A stretch of 64,000 bases of DNA from Paenisporosarcina sp. FSL H8-0542 (lineage in GTDB: Bacteria; Bacillota; Bacilli; Bacillales_A; Planococcaceae). The notes beneath the pieces are model-generated. The model worked only from the letters and a program-made list of their open reading frames with translations. It made no database searches and was not told where the DNA came from. The stretch is from assembly GCF_038632915.1 (NCBI RefSeq), contig NZ_CP152050.1:602501-666500 (forward strand), written 5' to 3'. This document shows, piece after piece, positions 41,386 to 50,934 of this stretch. Every line of letters begins with the position of its first letter. Within the stretch, counting starts at the first letter, position 1. The position numbers and the translations under genes are program-made.

Positions 41386-41904
41386 TCAACGCTTCAAATA
41401 TTTTTCCTTGATAATCTTCACATGGTGAAGTTCATGACCTGCAATGATATTGGCCAGTGCTCGGACAGTTATTTCTCCGTTGTTTGCGATACCTTTTCTC
41501 GGCCATGTGTTTTCATTCAATCCTTTGATCAAACTGACAGTTGAATATCGGACTGCCACCAATTCTTCAAGCAAATCTGATAGGGAGCGGGAATGAATAG
41601 AAGCCTCTCGGACATATTGTTCGTCATCGTAACCAGACAATGGCGTTTGATCGCCTCTAGCTATTCGTAGTAGTCGGTAACTCATAATCCGTTCAGTGTC
41701 CGCGATATGGCCAATGACTTCTTTCAATGTCCATTTGTTCTCGGCATAGCGATAATTCGCCTGCGTTTCATCGACGCTCGAAAATAGTGTAATCATGTCC
41801 TGAATCTGTGTGTTCAGAATATCTGTCAGTTCACCATCTGGTACCAGCCCGATATAGTTTTCGTAATAAGCAGGGTATTCATCATGTAGAGGTTTTTTAA
41901 GCAT
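41386..41904 (-). CDS. DinB-fold (DinB_2) metal-dependent protein
   Basis: A 172-residue four-helix-bundle protein of the DinB/YfiT family. The three metal-binding histidines can be placed: EVIGHIADTER near residue 67, and AGHELHHVKI near residue 160. Members include bacillithiol-dependent transferases and damage-induced proteins; the activity here cannot be assigned. AAAGGAG precedes the start. It is a single gene. Confidence 0.85.
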   Translation of the reverse strand: MLKKPLHDEYPAYYENYIGLVPDGELTDILNTQIQDMITLFSSVDETQANYRYAENKWTLKEVIGHIADTERIMSYRLLRIARGDQTPLSGYDDEQYVREASIHSRSLSDLLEELVAVRYSTVSLIKGLNENTWPRKGIANNGEITVRALANIIAGHELHHVKIIKEKYLKR

Positions 41905-42099
41905 CGTTTTTCTCCTTTGTTCATACTTTTAGTTTTTGAACGTTTGACAATTAACATTCTATTATATATAAGTTAATGGATACATATTCTTTGTACCATA
42001 TTCACTATTTCCAAGGAAAGTAGCAAAGCTTAAGAGAATTGGAATTGCATTTTTAATAACATGGGGTTTAGAGAAATAAGATGAGAAGGTGGATATGTT

Positions 42100-42852
42100 A
42101 TGGAAAACAAATATACAGCAGCGGTAATAAAAGCAATCGGAAATTCAGTGGGAAATATTAATGAAATGCCAAAAACGGAAGTCATGGATCTTTACTTAAA
42201 ATCATTTGGTACTGAAGTGAACGGGACAGAAGTACGTGAAGTGGTAGAGGGCGTTTTCGGTATAGATTTGAATTACATTTCAGAAAAAAACTACGGTAAT
42301 AAAGTGTCCATGTACAACATTTCTGTCATGGAAAGTCTTCGCAGGTCCTTAAATGTAACTGCAGTCTCAACGGAACTGGATGCTGATATTATGGACATGC
42401 CTAAAAATGAAGTCATGGATCGGTACATTGAAGTTCAGGATAAATCTATTACTGGAGCAGAGATAAGAGTATTGATCAATCAGATTTTTGGTGTGAATCT
42501 GGATGGAGTCTCTGGGTTAGAACATGCGGGAATATCCATTCGTTCTAAAGGACAATGGGTTCTATCTGGTGACACAAACCTGCTTATCGTCTCTTCCAGT
42601 CTCGATGATGTAGAGCTATATGTAGCTCCAACAGAGTATTTTGAAGAATCTACAGGTTCGAATCAAATACCAGATTCTTTGAAGAACGACCTAACGCAGC
42701 TCGGATTTTCATATAACGGAGAACCGAATCACTTTATCTATCGCAATCCTACCAATGAATCTGTGCCGGATGCTCTTAAAGGACAGGTAATGGGAATTGT
42801 ATTAGGAACGATTCAATCCATGAAACAACAAGACGCTAACAAATTAAAGTAA
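42100..42852 (+). CDS. unknown protein with internally duplicated N-terminal domain
   Basis: A 250-residue soluble protein that I do not recognise. The N-terminal 130 residues hold two copies of a ~55-residue unit: MPKTEVMDLYLKSFGTEVNG.EVRE....VFGIDLNYIS (from residue 23) and MPKNEVMDRYIEVQDKSITG.EIRV....IFGVNLDGVS (from residue 100). A separate domain (residues 150-250) follows with QWVLSGDTNLLIVSSS and FIYRNPT. It has neither a signal peptide nor a membrane segment. AAGGTGG precedes the ATG. It is a single gene between a terminator and a converging pair. Confidence 0.65.
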   Translation: MENKYTAAVIKAIGNSVGNINEMPKTEVMDLYLKSFGTEVNGTEVREVVEGVFGIDLNYISEKNYGNKVSMYNISVMESLRRSLNVTAVSTELDADIMDMPKNEVMDRYIEVQDKSITGAEIRVLINQIFGVNLDGVSGLEHAGISIRSKGQWVLSGDTNLLIVSSSLDDVELYVAPTEYFEESTGSNQIPDSLKNDLTQLGFSYNGEPNHFIYRNPTNESVPDALKGQVMGIVLGTIQSMKQQDANKLK

Positions 42853-42882
42853 TGTAGACGAACTGTTGCATAATCGAAATAA

Positions 42883-42920
42883 AGAAACCGCTTGGGTTCT
42901 AACGAACCAAGCGGTTTTCT
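42883..42920. terminator. bidirectional terminator
   Basis: AAACCGCTTGGGTTC pairs with GAACCAAGCGGTTT around TAAC, between converging genes. Confidence 0.88.
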
Positions 42921-42927
42921 AATGGGT

Positions 42928-43743
42928 TTAAGTATTTTCTTCACGGATAATTTCTACGTTTTTCTGATGGCATTCTTTCGTGAAATTCGATGGGAAAGGC
43001 ATCTCTTTTTCCAATGCCAGTATGGCTGCGGCATCCTCGCTTTTCACAGCATCAATCAATCTCTCAAGATAATCATGTGCCAGCTCAATTCTTCGTTTTA
43101 TCTCGTTTTCATTGTCTGTAGCTTGTCCATGCCCTGGAACTAGTACCTTAATATTATGAGAATCCAAAATTGCCTGCGCTTTATGAAGTGTTTCTAGGTA
43201 TGCATTTGCACTATCGAATAAATAGGGAAGTTCAAAATCGGAGAGATAGTCTCCAGTTATCCAGATGCCCAGGGGCTCGATGACAGTAAATAATCCATCA
43301 TGCGTGTGTCCGGGGGATAAATAAAAGGTCATCGTTGTATCGCCTAGGACGAGTTGTTGTCCATCCTTTTCAATGACCAAATCAATTGTTGGGAACTCTA
43401 TAGGATAAGTTCTCTCAACATAATATTCATTATCAAAATGCTGAATTAAATCGAGCTTGTATTGTTTTCTCGGATGTTCCTGCATGCCCTTACTACCGAT
43501 TACTTTGGCATCCGGGAATGCGTGATATCCGATAATGTGATCAAAATCACCATGTGTGAATAACAGATATAAGTCTTTGCCGTTGCGTATGCTTGCCACA
43601 AATTCCTGTATCTCCTGAATTTCAAGGGGGAGCCAGGTGGGATCGACAACCAAGATCAAGTCATCCGTCTCAACTACTGAGCTTGTCGTTTTCCATAGCG
43701 CGCTCTGAAAAACCGTTAAACCGTCTTTTTGAAAAGTAATCAT
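42928..43743 (-). CDS. MBL-fold metallo-hydrolase
   Basis: A 271-residue metallo-beta-lactamase-fold protein. Metal motifs: LFTHGDFDHIIG near residue 62 (HxDxDH, a variant of HxHxDH), SPGHTHDG near residue 144, WITGDYL near residue 162, and LVPGHGQ near residue 204. The substrate is not known. It overlaps the quinone oxidoreductase gene upstream by four bases, so the two are cotranscribed and may handle a common reactive compound (inference). Confidence 0.85.
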   Translation of the reverse strand: MITFQKDGLTVFQSALWKTTSSVVETDDLILVVDPTWLPLEIQEIQEFVASIRNGKDLYLLFTHGDFDHIIGYHAFPDAKVIGSKGMQEHPRKQYKLDLIQHFDNEYYVERTYPIEFPTIDLVIEKDGQQLVLGDTTMTFYLSPGHTHDGLFTVIEPLGIWITGDYLSDFELPYLFDSANAYLETLHKAQAILDSHNIKVLVPGHGQATDNENEIKRRIELAHDYLERLIDAVKSEDAAAILALEKEMPFPSNFTKECHQKNVEIIREENT

Positions 43744-44723
43744 TCTGACACTCCATTCGAAGGAATCAATAAAATTTTCCCAGTACTTTTTCGGCTTTCC
43801 AAGTAGCGGTGGGCTTCCTGTCCCTCATGCAAAGCAAACGTTGTCGGCTTCGCTAATTTCACATTTCCTTCTTCCATCCATCGGAACAACTCACCTGAAC
43901 GAGCCACTCGTTCTTCTCTAGAGGTCAAGACATTCCATAAGTCTCCGCCTGTCAGCGTTTTAGATGTATCCATCAACATGCGTGGGTCAACAGAAACCGG
44001 GTCACCACCAGCCATTCCATAGAAGACAACCGTACCACCGACTCGAGTTGCCGCAAAACTGTCCATCAATGTAGAACCCACGGACTCATACACGACATCT
44101 ACACCTTTGCCGTTCGTTTCATGAAGAACTGCCGATTTCCAGTCATCCTTGTAAAGAAACACATCATCCGCGCCGGCTCCTTTCGCTGCTTTTGCTTTTT
44201 CCTCTGAAGATGTCAAACCAATTACTTTTCCACCAAGCAACTTGGCTATCTGAATTAGAAGCTGCCCCACACCGCCAGCAGCCGCGTGTACAAGTACTAC
44301 ATCATTCTTTTTTACTGCATAACTGTCTTTCGTCAAATAATGGGCTGTTAACCCTTGTAACAAGACGGAAGAAGCTTCTTCAAATGAAATGGACTCCGGT
44401 AGGGGGATGGCTTTATCCATTGGAACAGCCACCAGTTCGGCGTTGGCAAACGGGACATCCGCAAATGCAATTCGGTCCCCTTTTTGAATACCTTGAATAT
44501 CTGCTCCTACTTGTTCCACAATGCCTGCTCCTTCATACCCCAGAATATAAGGAGGTTTCCCCTCAAGGTGGTAGTTCCCTTTTCTCCTATAGACGTCGGC
44601 AAAGTTCAAGCCAATCGCTTTCATGCGGATCAAAATTTCATTTGGATCGATAACTGGGTTGGGCATGTCATGGTATTCCAATACTTCGGGTCCGCCAAAT
44701 GTGTTATATATAAGTGCTTTCAT
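43740..44723 (-). CDS. NADPH:quinone oxidoreductase-like (zeta-crystallin type MDR)
   Basis: A 327-residue medium-chain dehydrogenase/reductase without the zinc-binding cysteines. The N-terminal catalytic domain has IGLNFADVYRRKG; the Rossmann motif VLVHAAAGGVGQLLIQ is near residue 143, followed by GLTSSEEKAKAAK that shapes the cofactor pocket. Expected to reduce quinones or reactive enones with NADPH. TTGGAGG precedes the start. It is the first gene of a two-gene operon with the MBL hydrolase. Confidence 0.9.
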   Translation of the reverse strand: MKALIYNTFGGPEVLEYHDMPNPVIDPNEILIRMKAIGLNFADVYRRKGNYHLEGKPPYILGYEGAGIVEQVGADIQGIQKGDRIAFADVPFANAELVAVPMDKAIPLPESISFEEASSVLLQGLTAHYLTKDSYAVKKNDVVLVHAAAGGVGQLLIQIAKLLGGKVIGLTSSEEKAKAAKGAGADDVFLYKDDWKSAVLHETNGKGVDVVYESVGSTLMDSFAATRVGGTVVFYGMAGGDPVSVDPRMLMDTSKTLTGGDLWNVLTSREERVARSGELFRWMEEGNVKLAKPTTFALHEGQEAHRYLESRKSTGKILLIPSNGVSE

Positions 44724-44923
44724 ATTAAAACCTCCAATAATAAAGCGAGATGATTCCGCCTTACTTTCATTCTAACCGCTTTTAGTTAAAACCTTAAACA
44801 AGACATAGACATACGGAGAGCACTTTGATCTGAATATAGATTTTTTAAAGGTGTTGAACGACTAATATTGAATATATAGGTATGGATAAAAATAAAAACA
44901 ATACAAAGGGGATTAAAAAATAT

Positions 44924-45364
44924 ATGGATATTCAAGTACATACAAAATTAAAAATAATGAAACCCGCACATGAGGTATTCAATGCGTTCATTGAACCAGA
45001 GCAAATGGCTAATTTTTGGTTTTCAGCTGGTTCTGGAAAATTGGAACAAGGCAAGACCTTTACCTGGAGATATGAAGAATACAATGCAGAAGTGGAAGTA
45101 ACCGTAGTGGAAATTCAGGAAAATAAAAAAATTGTCTTCAAATGGGGTCCATCAGGAGAAGAACATACTGTGACGATTATGTTCAACGAACTAGATGATA
45201 CGAAGACAATTATAGAAGTGAACGAAAAAGGTTGGAATGAAAATGACGAGGAATTAATTAGTCAGTTATTAAATAACAAAGAAGGCTGGGTTTATATGCT
45301 GACCTGCCTAAAAGGGTATTTAGAAAATGGCATCAGCAATTTGAGAGCAGCAATCGTGCACTGA
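44924..45364 (+). CDS. SRPBCC/AHSA1-family ligand-binding protein
   Basis: A 146-residue START-like (Aha1_N2) protein. It begins DIQVHTKLKIMKPAHEVFNAF and contains PEQMANFWFSAGSG and KIVFKWGPSG, the usual beta-strand pattern, then the C-terminal helix EGWVYMLTCLKGYLENG. The family binds hydrophobic small molecules; the ligand is unknown. The second ATG was chosen because the alignment starts there and AAGGGGA precedes it; 14 more residues are possible upstream. Confidence 0.8.
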   Translation: MDIQVHTKLKIMKPAHEVFNAFIEPEQMANFWFSAGSGKLEQGKTFTWRYEEYNAEVEVTVVEIQENKKIVFKWGPSGEEHTVTIMFNELDDTKTIIEVNEKGWNENDEELISQLLNNKEGWVYMLTCLKGYLENGISNLRAAIVH

Positions 45365-45390
45365 CATAAACTGATGATAGGAGATTATTT

Positions 45391-46080
45391 ATGAAAACTA
45401 TTGGTCTAATAGGTGGTATGAGCTGGGAGTCCTCAGCTAAGTATTACCAGCTAATCAACCAGGAAGTAAAAAAGCAATTAGGTGGATTACATTCGGCTAA
45501 ATGCATTATGTATAGCGTGGACTTCGCTGAGATTCAGCGTTATCAAGCAGAAGATGAGTGGGAGAAAGCCGGACATGTATTAGGAGATGTTGCACTGTCT
45601 TTAGAAAAAGCGGGGGCAGATTTTATTATCATTTGTACCAATACTATGCACAAAGTGATTGCATATATTGAAGAAAAAATTAGCATCCCTATCCTACATA
45701 TTGCGGATGCCACAGCGAATCAAATCCTTAAGTCTGATGTACGTACGATAGGGTTACTAGGCACTAAATATACAATGGAACAAGACTTTTATAAATCACG
45801 CATCGAGTCTAATGGGATTAAGGTTTTGGTGCCTAATCAAGAGGACCGTGAAGTTATTAACAGGGTGATTTTTGAAGAGTTGTGCTTAGGAGATATCCAG
45901 CAATCTTCAAGGGAGTACTATCAAAAAGTAATCAAAAGTTTAATAGATGATGGAGCAGAAGGAATTATCTTAGGGTGTACAGAAATTGGATTATTAATAA
46001 GACCTGAAGACGCTGAAGTTCCTTTATTTGATACAACTGTGATACATGCCCTGGAAGCCGTTAAATTGGCATTAGAATAG
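45391..46080 (+). CDS. aspartate/glutamate racemase family protein
   Basis: A 229-residue cofactor-independent racemase of the aspartate/glutamate (RacX/YgeA) family. GLIGGMSWESSAKYY starts the protein; the two catalytic cysteines lie in IICTNTMHK near residue 84 and ILGCTEIGLL near residue 195. It may make a D-amino acid for wall or biofilm remodelling; the substrate cannot be read from the sequence. It starts 26 bases after the SRPBCC gene, suggesting one transcript. Confidence 0.88.
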   Translation: MKTIGLIGGMSWESSAKYYQLINQEVKKQLGGLHSAKCIMYSVDFAEIQRYQAEDEWEKAGHVLGDVALSLEKAGADFIIICTNTMHKVIAYIEEKISIPILHIADATANQILKSDVRTIGLLGTKYTMEQDFYKSRIESNGIKVLVPNQEDREVINRVIFEELCLGDIQQSSREYYQKVIKSLIDDGAEGIILGCTEIGLLIRPEDAEVPLFDTTVIHALEAVKLALE

Positions 46081-46101
46081 AAAATTCTTGGGGGTTTAAA
46101 A

Positions 46102-46224
46102 ATGAATGTTATTCTTACTGTTTTTTTAATAACTTTAAGCTTAATAGGAGTAATTTCATTCTCACTTTTTATAGTGAGATTATTAAAAAATGCAATCTTG
46201 CGAAATAACCATTCAAAGAGATAA
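46102..46224 (+). CDS. small single-helix membrane protein
   Basis: A 40-residue frame with ATG behind TTGGGGG: a hydrophobic helix from residue 2 to about 26 (VILTVFLITLSLIGVISFSL), then basic residues (RLLKNAILRNNHSKR). It begins 21 bases after the racemase gene and could be part of that transcript. No family recognised; the good start site and compositional bias support it. Confidence 0.5.
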   Translation: MNVILTVFLITLSLIGVISFSLFIVRLLKNAILRNNHSKR

Positions 46225-46285
46225 AAAAAAAATTAAGATTATTGATTTGATTGAACAAGAGCGAACTAACCAATGTGATGGTTAA

Positions 46286-46322
46286 AGAGAAGGGGGCTTC
46301 CAATAAGGAAGCCCCCTTCAAT
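46286..46322. terminator. bidirectional terminator
   Basis: GAAGGGGGCTTCC pairs with GGAAGCCCCCTTC around AATAA; it lies between converging transcripts. Confidence 0.88.
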
Positions 46323-46324
46323 GA

Positions 46325-46735
46325 TTAATAGATGGGAAGACTCAATTGCCAAGAAACACCGAATCGATCGTTAATCCATCCAAACTTTGGACTGAATGGA
46401 TAGGCACCCAGTGGCATCAATACTTCTCCGCCTTGAGACAATTTCTCGAAAGCCTGATCAATTTCTTCTTCGGAGTCACATGTCACAAACAATGAAATCG
46501 ACGGGGTGAATGTAAAAGCATGCTGAACATAACTGTCACTAGCCATGAACTCTTGTCCTTTAATAGAGAATATAGCGTGCATAACTGAACCTTCTTTGCC
46601 GCCTTGGTTCGCTTCGTAACGATTAATATTAATGATTTCGGACTGATCAAATAGTGACGTATAGGTATTGATTGCTTCTTCCGCAGCCCCTTCAAACATT
46701 AAAAATGAATGAATCTTTTGTTTTGCCTGTTCCAA
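46325..46735 (-). CDS. PhnB-like VOC (glyoxalase fold) protein
   Basis: A 136-residue protein of the PhnB/3-demethylubiquinone methyltransferase-like VOC group. It has KIHSFLMFEGAAEEAINTY at the start, the SISLFVTCDSEEEIDQAF segment in the middle, and GWINDRFGVSWQL at the end, which marks the family. No enzymatic activity is firmly known. CAAGGGG precedes the start. It is a single gene. Confidence 0.87.
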   Translation of the reverse strand: MEQAKQKIHSFLMFEGAAEEAINTYTSLFDQSEIININRYEANQGGKEGSVMHAIFSIKGQEFMASDSYVQHAFTFTPSISLFVTCDSEEEIDQAFEKLSQGGEVLMPLGAYPFSPKFGWINDRFGVSWQLSLPIY

Positions 46736-46792
46736 TGTAATCGCCCCTTGAGAGTGAATTTTTTTTTTGTAAGCATAAAAATGAAAACACGA

Positions 46793-47185
46793 CTATCTTT
46801 TTTCAACTCTTTCAATATTACCACCCGAATTGAAATACACGTCCATGAATTCTTCATATTTAGCAACCTTGTTTGTCAGGTCGATAGAAGCATTTCCAAC
46901 AAAAGCCGACACATATACCATATCCCGAGACTTTTCGTAAACGTACCTGTATTCTATATCTGGATCGTCGTTGAAATATATATCTTTTACATATCCGGAT
47001 TCGAAGTAGTCATAGAAATCTCTTTCGATTCTTGCTTCCTCCAGATTTGCCCCTTGTAATTCAATTACCTTGCCAATCCGATCATCCGCCAATTTTTTGT
47101 CATGAAACGAATTTAACTTAAGCACCACAAAACAGATCAGGATGGTTGAAACCACTTTTAGGAGAATTTTGGGGAACTTCCTCAT
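46793..47185 (-). CDS. membrane-anchored small protein (possibly DUF3139)
   Basis: A 130-residue protein with one N-terminal membrane helix (LLKVVSTILICFVVLKL, residues 8-24) and an outward-facing domain of about 100 residues; the segment IYFNDDPDIEYRYVYEKSRDMV resembles DUF3139 proteins of Bacillus (…DEPDVxYxY…), which have no known role. The tail ends NIERVEKR. The family call is tentative. Confidence 0.55.
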   Translation of the reverse strand: MRKFPKILLKVVSTILICFVVLKLNSFHDKKLADDRIGKVIELQGANLEEARIERDFYDYFESGYVKDIYFNDDPDIEYRYVYEKSRDMVYVSAFVGNASIDLTNKVAKYEEFMDVYFNSGGNIERVEKR

Positions 47186-47367
47186 TATTATTTCGATGCC
47201 CCCATTTTATTTTTACATAGTCTATACAACAAAACTTCTAGTCTGTTAAGCGTAGTTTACTATTAACCTATAAATTTTCATAGGTCCAGAGTAAATTTAA
47301 CACCGACCCAGATTGACTGCACATATTTTGCAAAGCTCCATATGGTAACTAAAAGGAGTGATTTTTT

Positions 47368-47586
47368 ATGAATTGGCAACAGAAAATCTGGCACTTAATT
47401 GGTCAGCCGATAGGTGTTTCATTTACAAATGGTCAAGGAACTTCCGGTATATTATGCAATGCTGATGGCGATCAACTTTACATCATGGAGTACTTATATC
47501 ACACCCAGTTTGCGATTAAGCATTATGAATATCAAACGATCCAAGACATAAATCCATTTCCACCTTGTCAGCAGCGCTTATATTAA
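47368..47586 (+). CDS. small hypothetical protein
   Basis: A 72-residue protein (MNWQQKIWHLIGQPIGVSF... ending CQQRLY). AAAGGAG eight bases before the ATG and even composition support translation. It has no membrane segment; the pattern GVSFTNGQGTSGILCNADGDQLYIMEYL suggests a small beta-barrel like those of spore-coat or YuzF-type proteins, but this is a guess. Confidence 0.6.
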   Translation: MNWQQKIWHLIGQPIGVSFTNGQGTSGILCNADGDQLYIMEYLYHTQFAIKHYEYQTIQDINPFPPCQQRLY

Positions 47587-47710
47587 GTTGTAGACGCTGA
47601 AATGATCATCGTTAATGACATGTTAAGGTGAATAGATAAATGGTATAAGCCATTCTGCTTTTTTCATGCCTTCATGCTACAATAAAAGCAATTGAAATGG
47701 AGGAAGTTGA

Positions 47711-49075
47711 ATGTCTTTACCAGTACAAAAAAACGACCGAATCACGGTTCATATAGAAGATCTGACGCATGACGGAGCGGGAGTCGCCAAAGTAAATGGC
47801 TACCCGTTATTTATCGTGGGCGCACTGCCTGGAGAAATGGCAGAAGTCCATGTCCTGAAAACCTTGAAATCGTATGGCTTTGCCAAATTGATTGAAGTTA
47901 TCAAACCATCTGAACACCGTGTTGCACCACCTTGCCATGTATTTGATGAATGTGGAGGCTGCCAAGTTCAGCATCTATCCTACGAAGGACAGCTTCTGTG
48001 GAAACAGCAAATGGTTAAAAATGCGATGACTAGAATCGGGAAACTGCCAGACGTGCCTGTCCTTCCTGTAAAAGGAATGGACAACCCTTGGCGTTACCGC
48101 AACAAATCTCAAATTCCATTCGGATTGCAAGATGGACGAGTGGTCGGTGGGTTCTATAAAACCCGTTCACATGAAATTGTCGACACGGATATCTGTATCA
48201 TCCAGACCGAAGAAGCGGACGACATCCTACGTGAATTGAAGAAAGAACTCGGCAACCTCGGCATCATGCCGTATGAAGAAAAATCTCACCAAGGGATGCT
48301 ACGTCATGTTGTTGTGCGCAAAGGCCGCGCAACTGGTGAAATCATGGTCGTGCTCATTACGAAGAAAAAGAAATTCAAGGAAAAAGACGAAGCAGTGGCC
48401 GTTATCCAACGTATCTTGCCGCAAGTCACTTCCATCGTTCAAAACGTAAACGAAGAAAAAACCAACGTTATCTTCGGCGACAAGACCATCACACTTTGGG
48501 GCAAAGACGCCATTGAAGATTTGATCGGTGATGTGCGTTTTGAAATTTCAGCACGTTCGTTCTATCAAGTGAATCCAGAACAAACCGAAGTGTTGTACCA
48601 ACAAGCACTGGACTACGCACAACTGACTGGTGGAGAAACCGTCATTGATGCCTACTGCGGAATCGGCACCATTTCTTTGTTCCTCGCTAAAAAAGCGAAA
48701 CAAGTATTGGGTGTGGAAATCGTTCCACAAGCCATCGAAGATGCCAAACGAAACGCGGAAATCAATGGCTTCACAAACACTTACTTCGAAGCTGGCCCAG
48801 CAGAAGTCGTCATCCCAAAGTGGTATAAAGAAGGAAAAACTGCCGATGTACTAGTAGTCGATCCTCCACGTAAAGGATGCGACGAAGCATTATTGCAGAC
48901 GATTTTGGAACAAAAGCCGAAGCGTGTAGTTTATGTATCATGTAATCCAGGTACCTTGGCAAGAGATTTACGCATATTAGAAGATGGTGGGTATGTTACG
49001 CAAGAAGTTCAACCAGTCGATATGTTCCCACAGACGACACATTGTGAAGCGGTGGCTTGGTTGGAGTTAGTATAA
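47711..49075 (+). CDS. rlmCD: 23S rRNA m5U methyltransferase, RlmCD type
   Basis: Uses S-adenosylmethionine to methylate uridines of 23S rRNA (B. subtilis RlmCD, formerly YefA, modifies U747 and U1939). The 454-residue protein starts with a TRAM domain (residues ~1-62), then an iron-sulfur site with [14 protein letters not shown] near residue 75 and a later Cys in DTDICI. SAM motifs are [16 protein letters not shown] near residue 313 and [11 protein letters not shown] near residue 381; the catalytic Cys is in [13 protein letters not shown] near residue 408. GGAGG precedes the start. Confidence 0.93.
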   Translation: MSLPVQKNDRITVHIEDLTHDGAGVAKVNGYPLFIVGALPGEMAEVHVLKTLKSYGFAKLIEVIKPSEHRVAPPCHVFDECGGCQVQHLSYEGQLLWKQQMVKNAMTRIGKLPDVPVLPVKGMDNPWRYRNKSQIPFGLQDGRVVGGFYKTRSHEIVDTDICIIQTEEADDILRELKKELGNLGIMPYEEKSHQGMLRHVVVRKGRATGEIMVVLITKKKKFKEKDEAVAVIQRILPQVTSIVQNVNEEKTNVIFGDKTITLWGKDAIEDLIGDVRFEISARSFYQVNPEQTEVLYQQALDYAQLTGGETVIDAYCGIGTISLFLAKKAKQVLGVEIVPQAIEDAKRNAEINGFTNTYFEAGPAEVVIPKWYKEGKTADVLVVDPPRKGCDEALLQTILEQKPKRVVYVSCNPGTLARDLRILEDGGYVTQEVQPVDMFPQTTHCEAVAWLELV

Positions 49076-49084
49076 TATATAAAA

Positions 49085-49120
49085 GAACGTATTTCCCATC
49101 GAGGAATACGTTCCTTTTTT
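49085..49120 (+). terminator. rlmCD terminator
   Basis: GAACGTATTTCC pairs with GGAATACGTTC around CATCGA, followed by CTTTTTT. Confidence 0.85.
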
Positions 49121-49188
49121 CATTTCGCTTTATATTTTTTAACCGAGAGTTTGAAGTTGTATCCATAGTGAGAGGAATTGAGTTTGAA

Positions 49189-50151
49189 ATGATAGATAAT
49201 TTTTGGCGTGATTTACCACGACCATTTTTTGTACTTGCACCAATGGAAGATGTGACAGATGTTGTTTTTCGTCACGTAGTAAGTAAAGCAGGTAGACCGG
49301 ATGTATTTTTCACAGAGTTTACAAACTCGGATAGCTATTGTCATCCAGAGGGCATGAAAAGTGTGCGTGGCCGTTTGACTTTTACAGAAGATGAACAGCC
49401 ATTGGTGGCACATATTTGGGGGGATAATCCCGAATATTTCCGTCAAATGAGTATTGGCATGGCAGAGCTAGGATTTAAAGGCATCGATATTAATATGGGC
49501 TGCCCTGTACCTAATGTGGCATCGAGAGGGAAGGGTAGTGGCCTTATTCTGCGTCCAGACGTTGCGGCAGAACTTATTCAAGCAGCAAAAGCGGGCGGAC
49601 TGCCTGTCAGCGTGAAAACTCGACTTGGCTATGAGGATGTAAATGAGTGGGAGGAGTGGCTAACGCACATTTTAAAACAGGATATTGCGAACCTTTCTAT
49701 TCATTTACGTACAAGAAAGGAAATGAGCCAGGTAGATGCGCATTGGGAGCTAATTCCGGAAATCAAAAAATTACGTGACCGTATCGCACCAAATACGCTG
49801 CTAACAATCAATGGAGACATTCCTGACCGTCAAACTGGGCTGCAGCTTGCTGAACAATATGGTATTGATGGAGTTATGATCGGGCGAGGTATTTTTAAAA
49901 ATCCTTTTGCTTTTGAAAAAGAGCCAAAAGAGCATAGCAGTAAAGAATACCTTGATCTTTTAAGACTGCAGCTTGATCTTCAAGATCAATATGCGGAAGC
50001 ACTGCCACGTTCAATCACAGGGCTTCATCGTTTTTTCAAAATTTATGTCAAAGGATTCCGTGGAGCTGGTGAATTAAGAAATCAATTGATGAACACGAAA
50101 TCAACAGATGAAGTGCGTACATTGCTTGATAACTTTGGAAAAGAATGTTGA
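49189..50151 (+). CDS. tRNA-dihydrouridine synthase family protein
   Basis: FMN enzyme that reduces uridine to dihydrouridine in tRNA. The 320-residue protein starts [19 protein letters not shown], with the catalytic Cys in [19 protein letters not shown] near residue 99, [11 protein letters not shown] near residue 139, and the phosphate-binding [12 protein letters not shown] near residue 225. A much longer upstream reading runs through the rlmCD terminator and was rejected; AGAGG precedes the chosen ATG. It belongs to a Dus branch separate from the usual dusB-type gene next to folK in Bacillus, so probably an extra copy. Confidence 0.88.
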   Translation: MIDNFWRDLPRPFFVLAPMEDVTDVVFRHVVSKAGRPDVFFTEFTNSDSYCHPEGMKSVRGRLTFTEDEQPLVAHIWGDNPEYFRQMSIGMAELGFKGIDINMGCPVPNVASRGKGSGLILRPDVAAELIQAAKAGGLPVSVKTRLGYEDVNEWEEWLTHILKQDIANLSIHLRTRKEMSQVDAHWELIPEIKKLRDRIAPNTLLTINGDIPDRQTGLQLAEQYGIDGVMIGRGIFKNPFAFEKEPKEHSSKEYLDLLRLQLDLQDQYAEALPRSITGLHRFFKIYVKGFRGAGELRNQLMNTKSTDEVRTLLDNFGKEC

Positions 50152-50692
50152 TGGGACGGGGACAGTGAAATGATGTAACCCTCAAAAAGTTAGAGAAAAA
50201 ATGAATCACATCAACTCATGTGTACTTATTTTATTCAGTTTCAAGTTCCTTTTCAGCCGGTAGCTTTTGTTTTGATAAAGTCTGTTTTCTAAAAGAAAAA
50301 CGTCTTAAGAATGTAATAAACCCACCAGCACCCTTGTGTTGCCACATACACTCTGCACATGTGGAGTGCTACGTGTTGCTAAAATTACGTTAAACAATAG
50401 CAGATGGCAACGAGAATCTATAAAAGATTCTCGCTGTTCCGTCTGCTTTTATTTCTAACCTTTCGATTAGGCGGTGCAAGTAAAAGGAAATATAGGCTTA
50501 TGGAAAAACAATTAGACATTTAAAAATCCTTAGTAAATTTGACAATGATTATCAATTTCATTTAACATGAATTAGTTACATTAAATTGACATGATTTTTG
50601 TTTTTTAAAAAAAATCTACTTTTTTATTTCTTAATGTATTAGATTTCTATTAAGATATCACTTTCAAGAACTATCAAAGGGGTAAAATATAA
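50152..50692 (+). other. intergenic stretch with long imperfect hairpin
   Basis: No gene seen. A long bulged stem, AGCAGA..AACGAGAATCT with AGATTCTCG..TCTGCT followed by TTTT (50399-50452), may be a terminator or degraded inverted repeat, and CACTC..GAGTG at about 50350 is a smaller hairpin. From about 50500 the DNA becomes very AT-rich, leading into the next small gene. Confidence 0.5.
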
Positions 50693-50899
50693 ATGAACTG
50701 GAAAAAAAGCGGATTATGGATTATTATTTTTTTCACTGTAAAAGGTACGCTTTCTACACTATTAATTGTTACAGGTGCTAAATATTTTAATTTATCATAT
50801 ATGCAAATTTTAGTACTAGTACTGGTCTTGTTACTGATTTCTCTAACAGGTCGTAAATTCCTTCATAGACGTAAACAAACCAGTAAAGCAAAAATGTAA
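50693..50899 (+). CDS. small two-helix membrane protein
   Basis: A 68-residue protein with two hydrophobic segments (about residues 8-28 and 36-52) and a basic tail (RKFLHRRKQTSKAKM). AAAGGGG lies before the ATG and a strong terminator follows directly, so it is likely expressed as a single gene. No family recognised. The N terminus (GLWIIIFFTVKGTLSTLLI) is typical of short Bacillales membrane proteins. Confidence 0.65.
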   Translation: MNWKKSGLWIIIFFTVKGTLSTLLIVTGAKYFNLSYMQILVLVLVLLLISLTGRKFLHRRKQTSKAKM

Positions 50900-50934
50900 A
50901 ACGGAGTGCCAAAGAATTGGCGCTCCGTTTTTGT
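50898..50934 (+). terminator. terminator after small membrane gene
   Basis: AAACGGAGTGCCAA pairs with TTGGCGCTCCGTTT around AGAA, then TTGTT; it overlaps the stop codon. Confidence 0.88.

Noticed and set aside
49057-49188. Extended N terminus of the Dus protein
   Set aside because: It would translate the rlmCD terminator; the family start fits the ATG at 49189.
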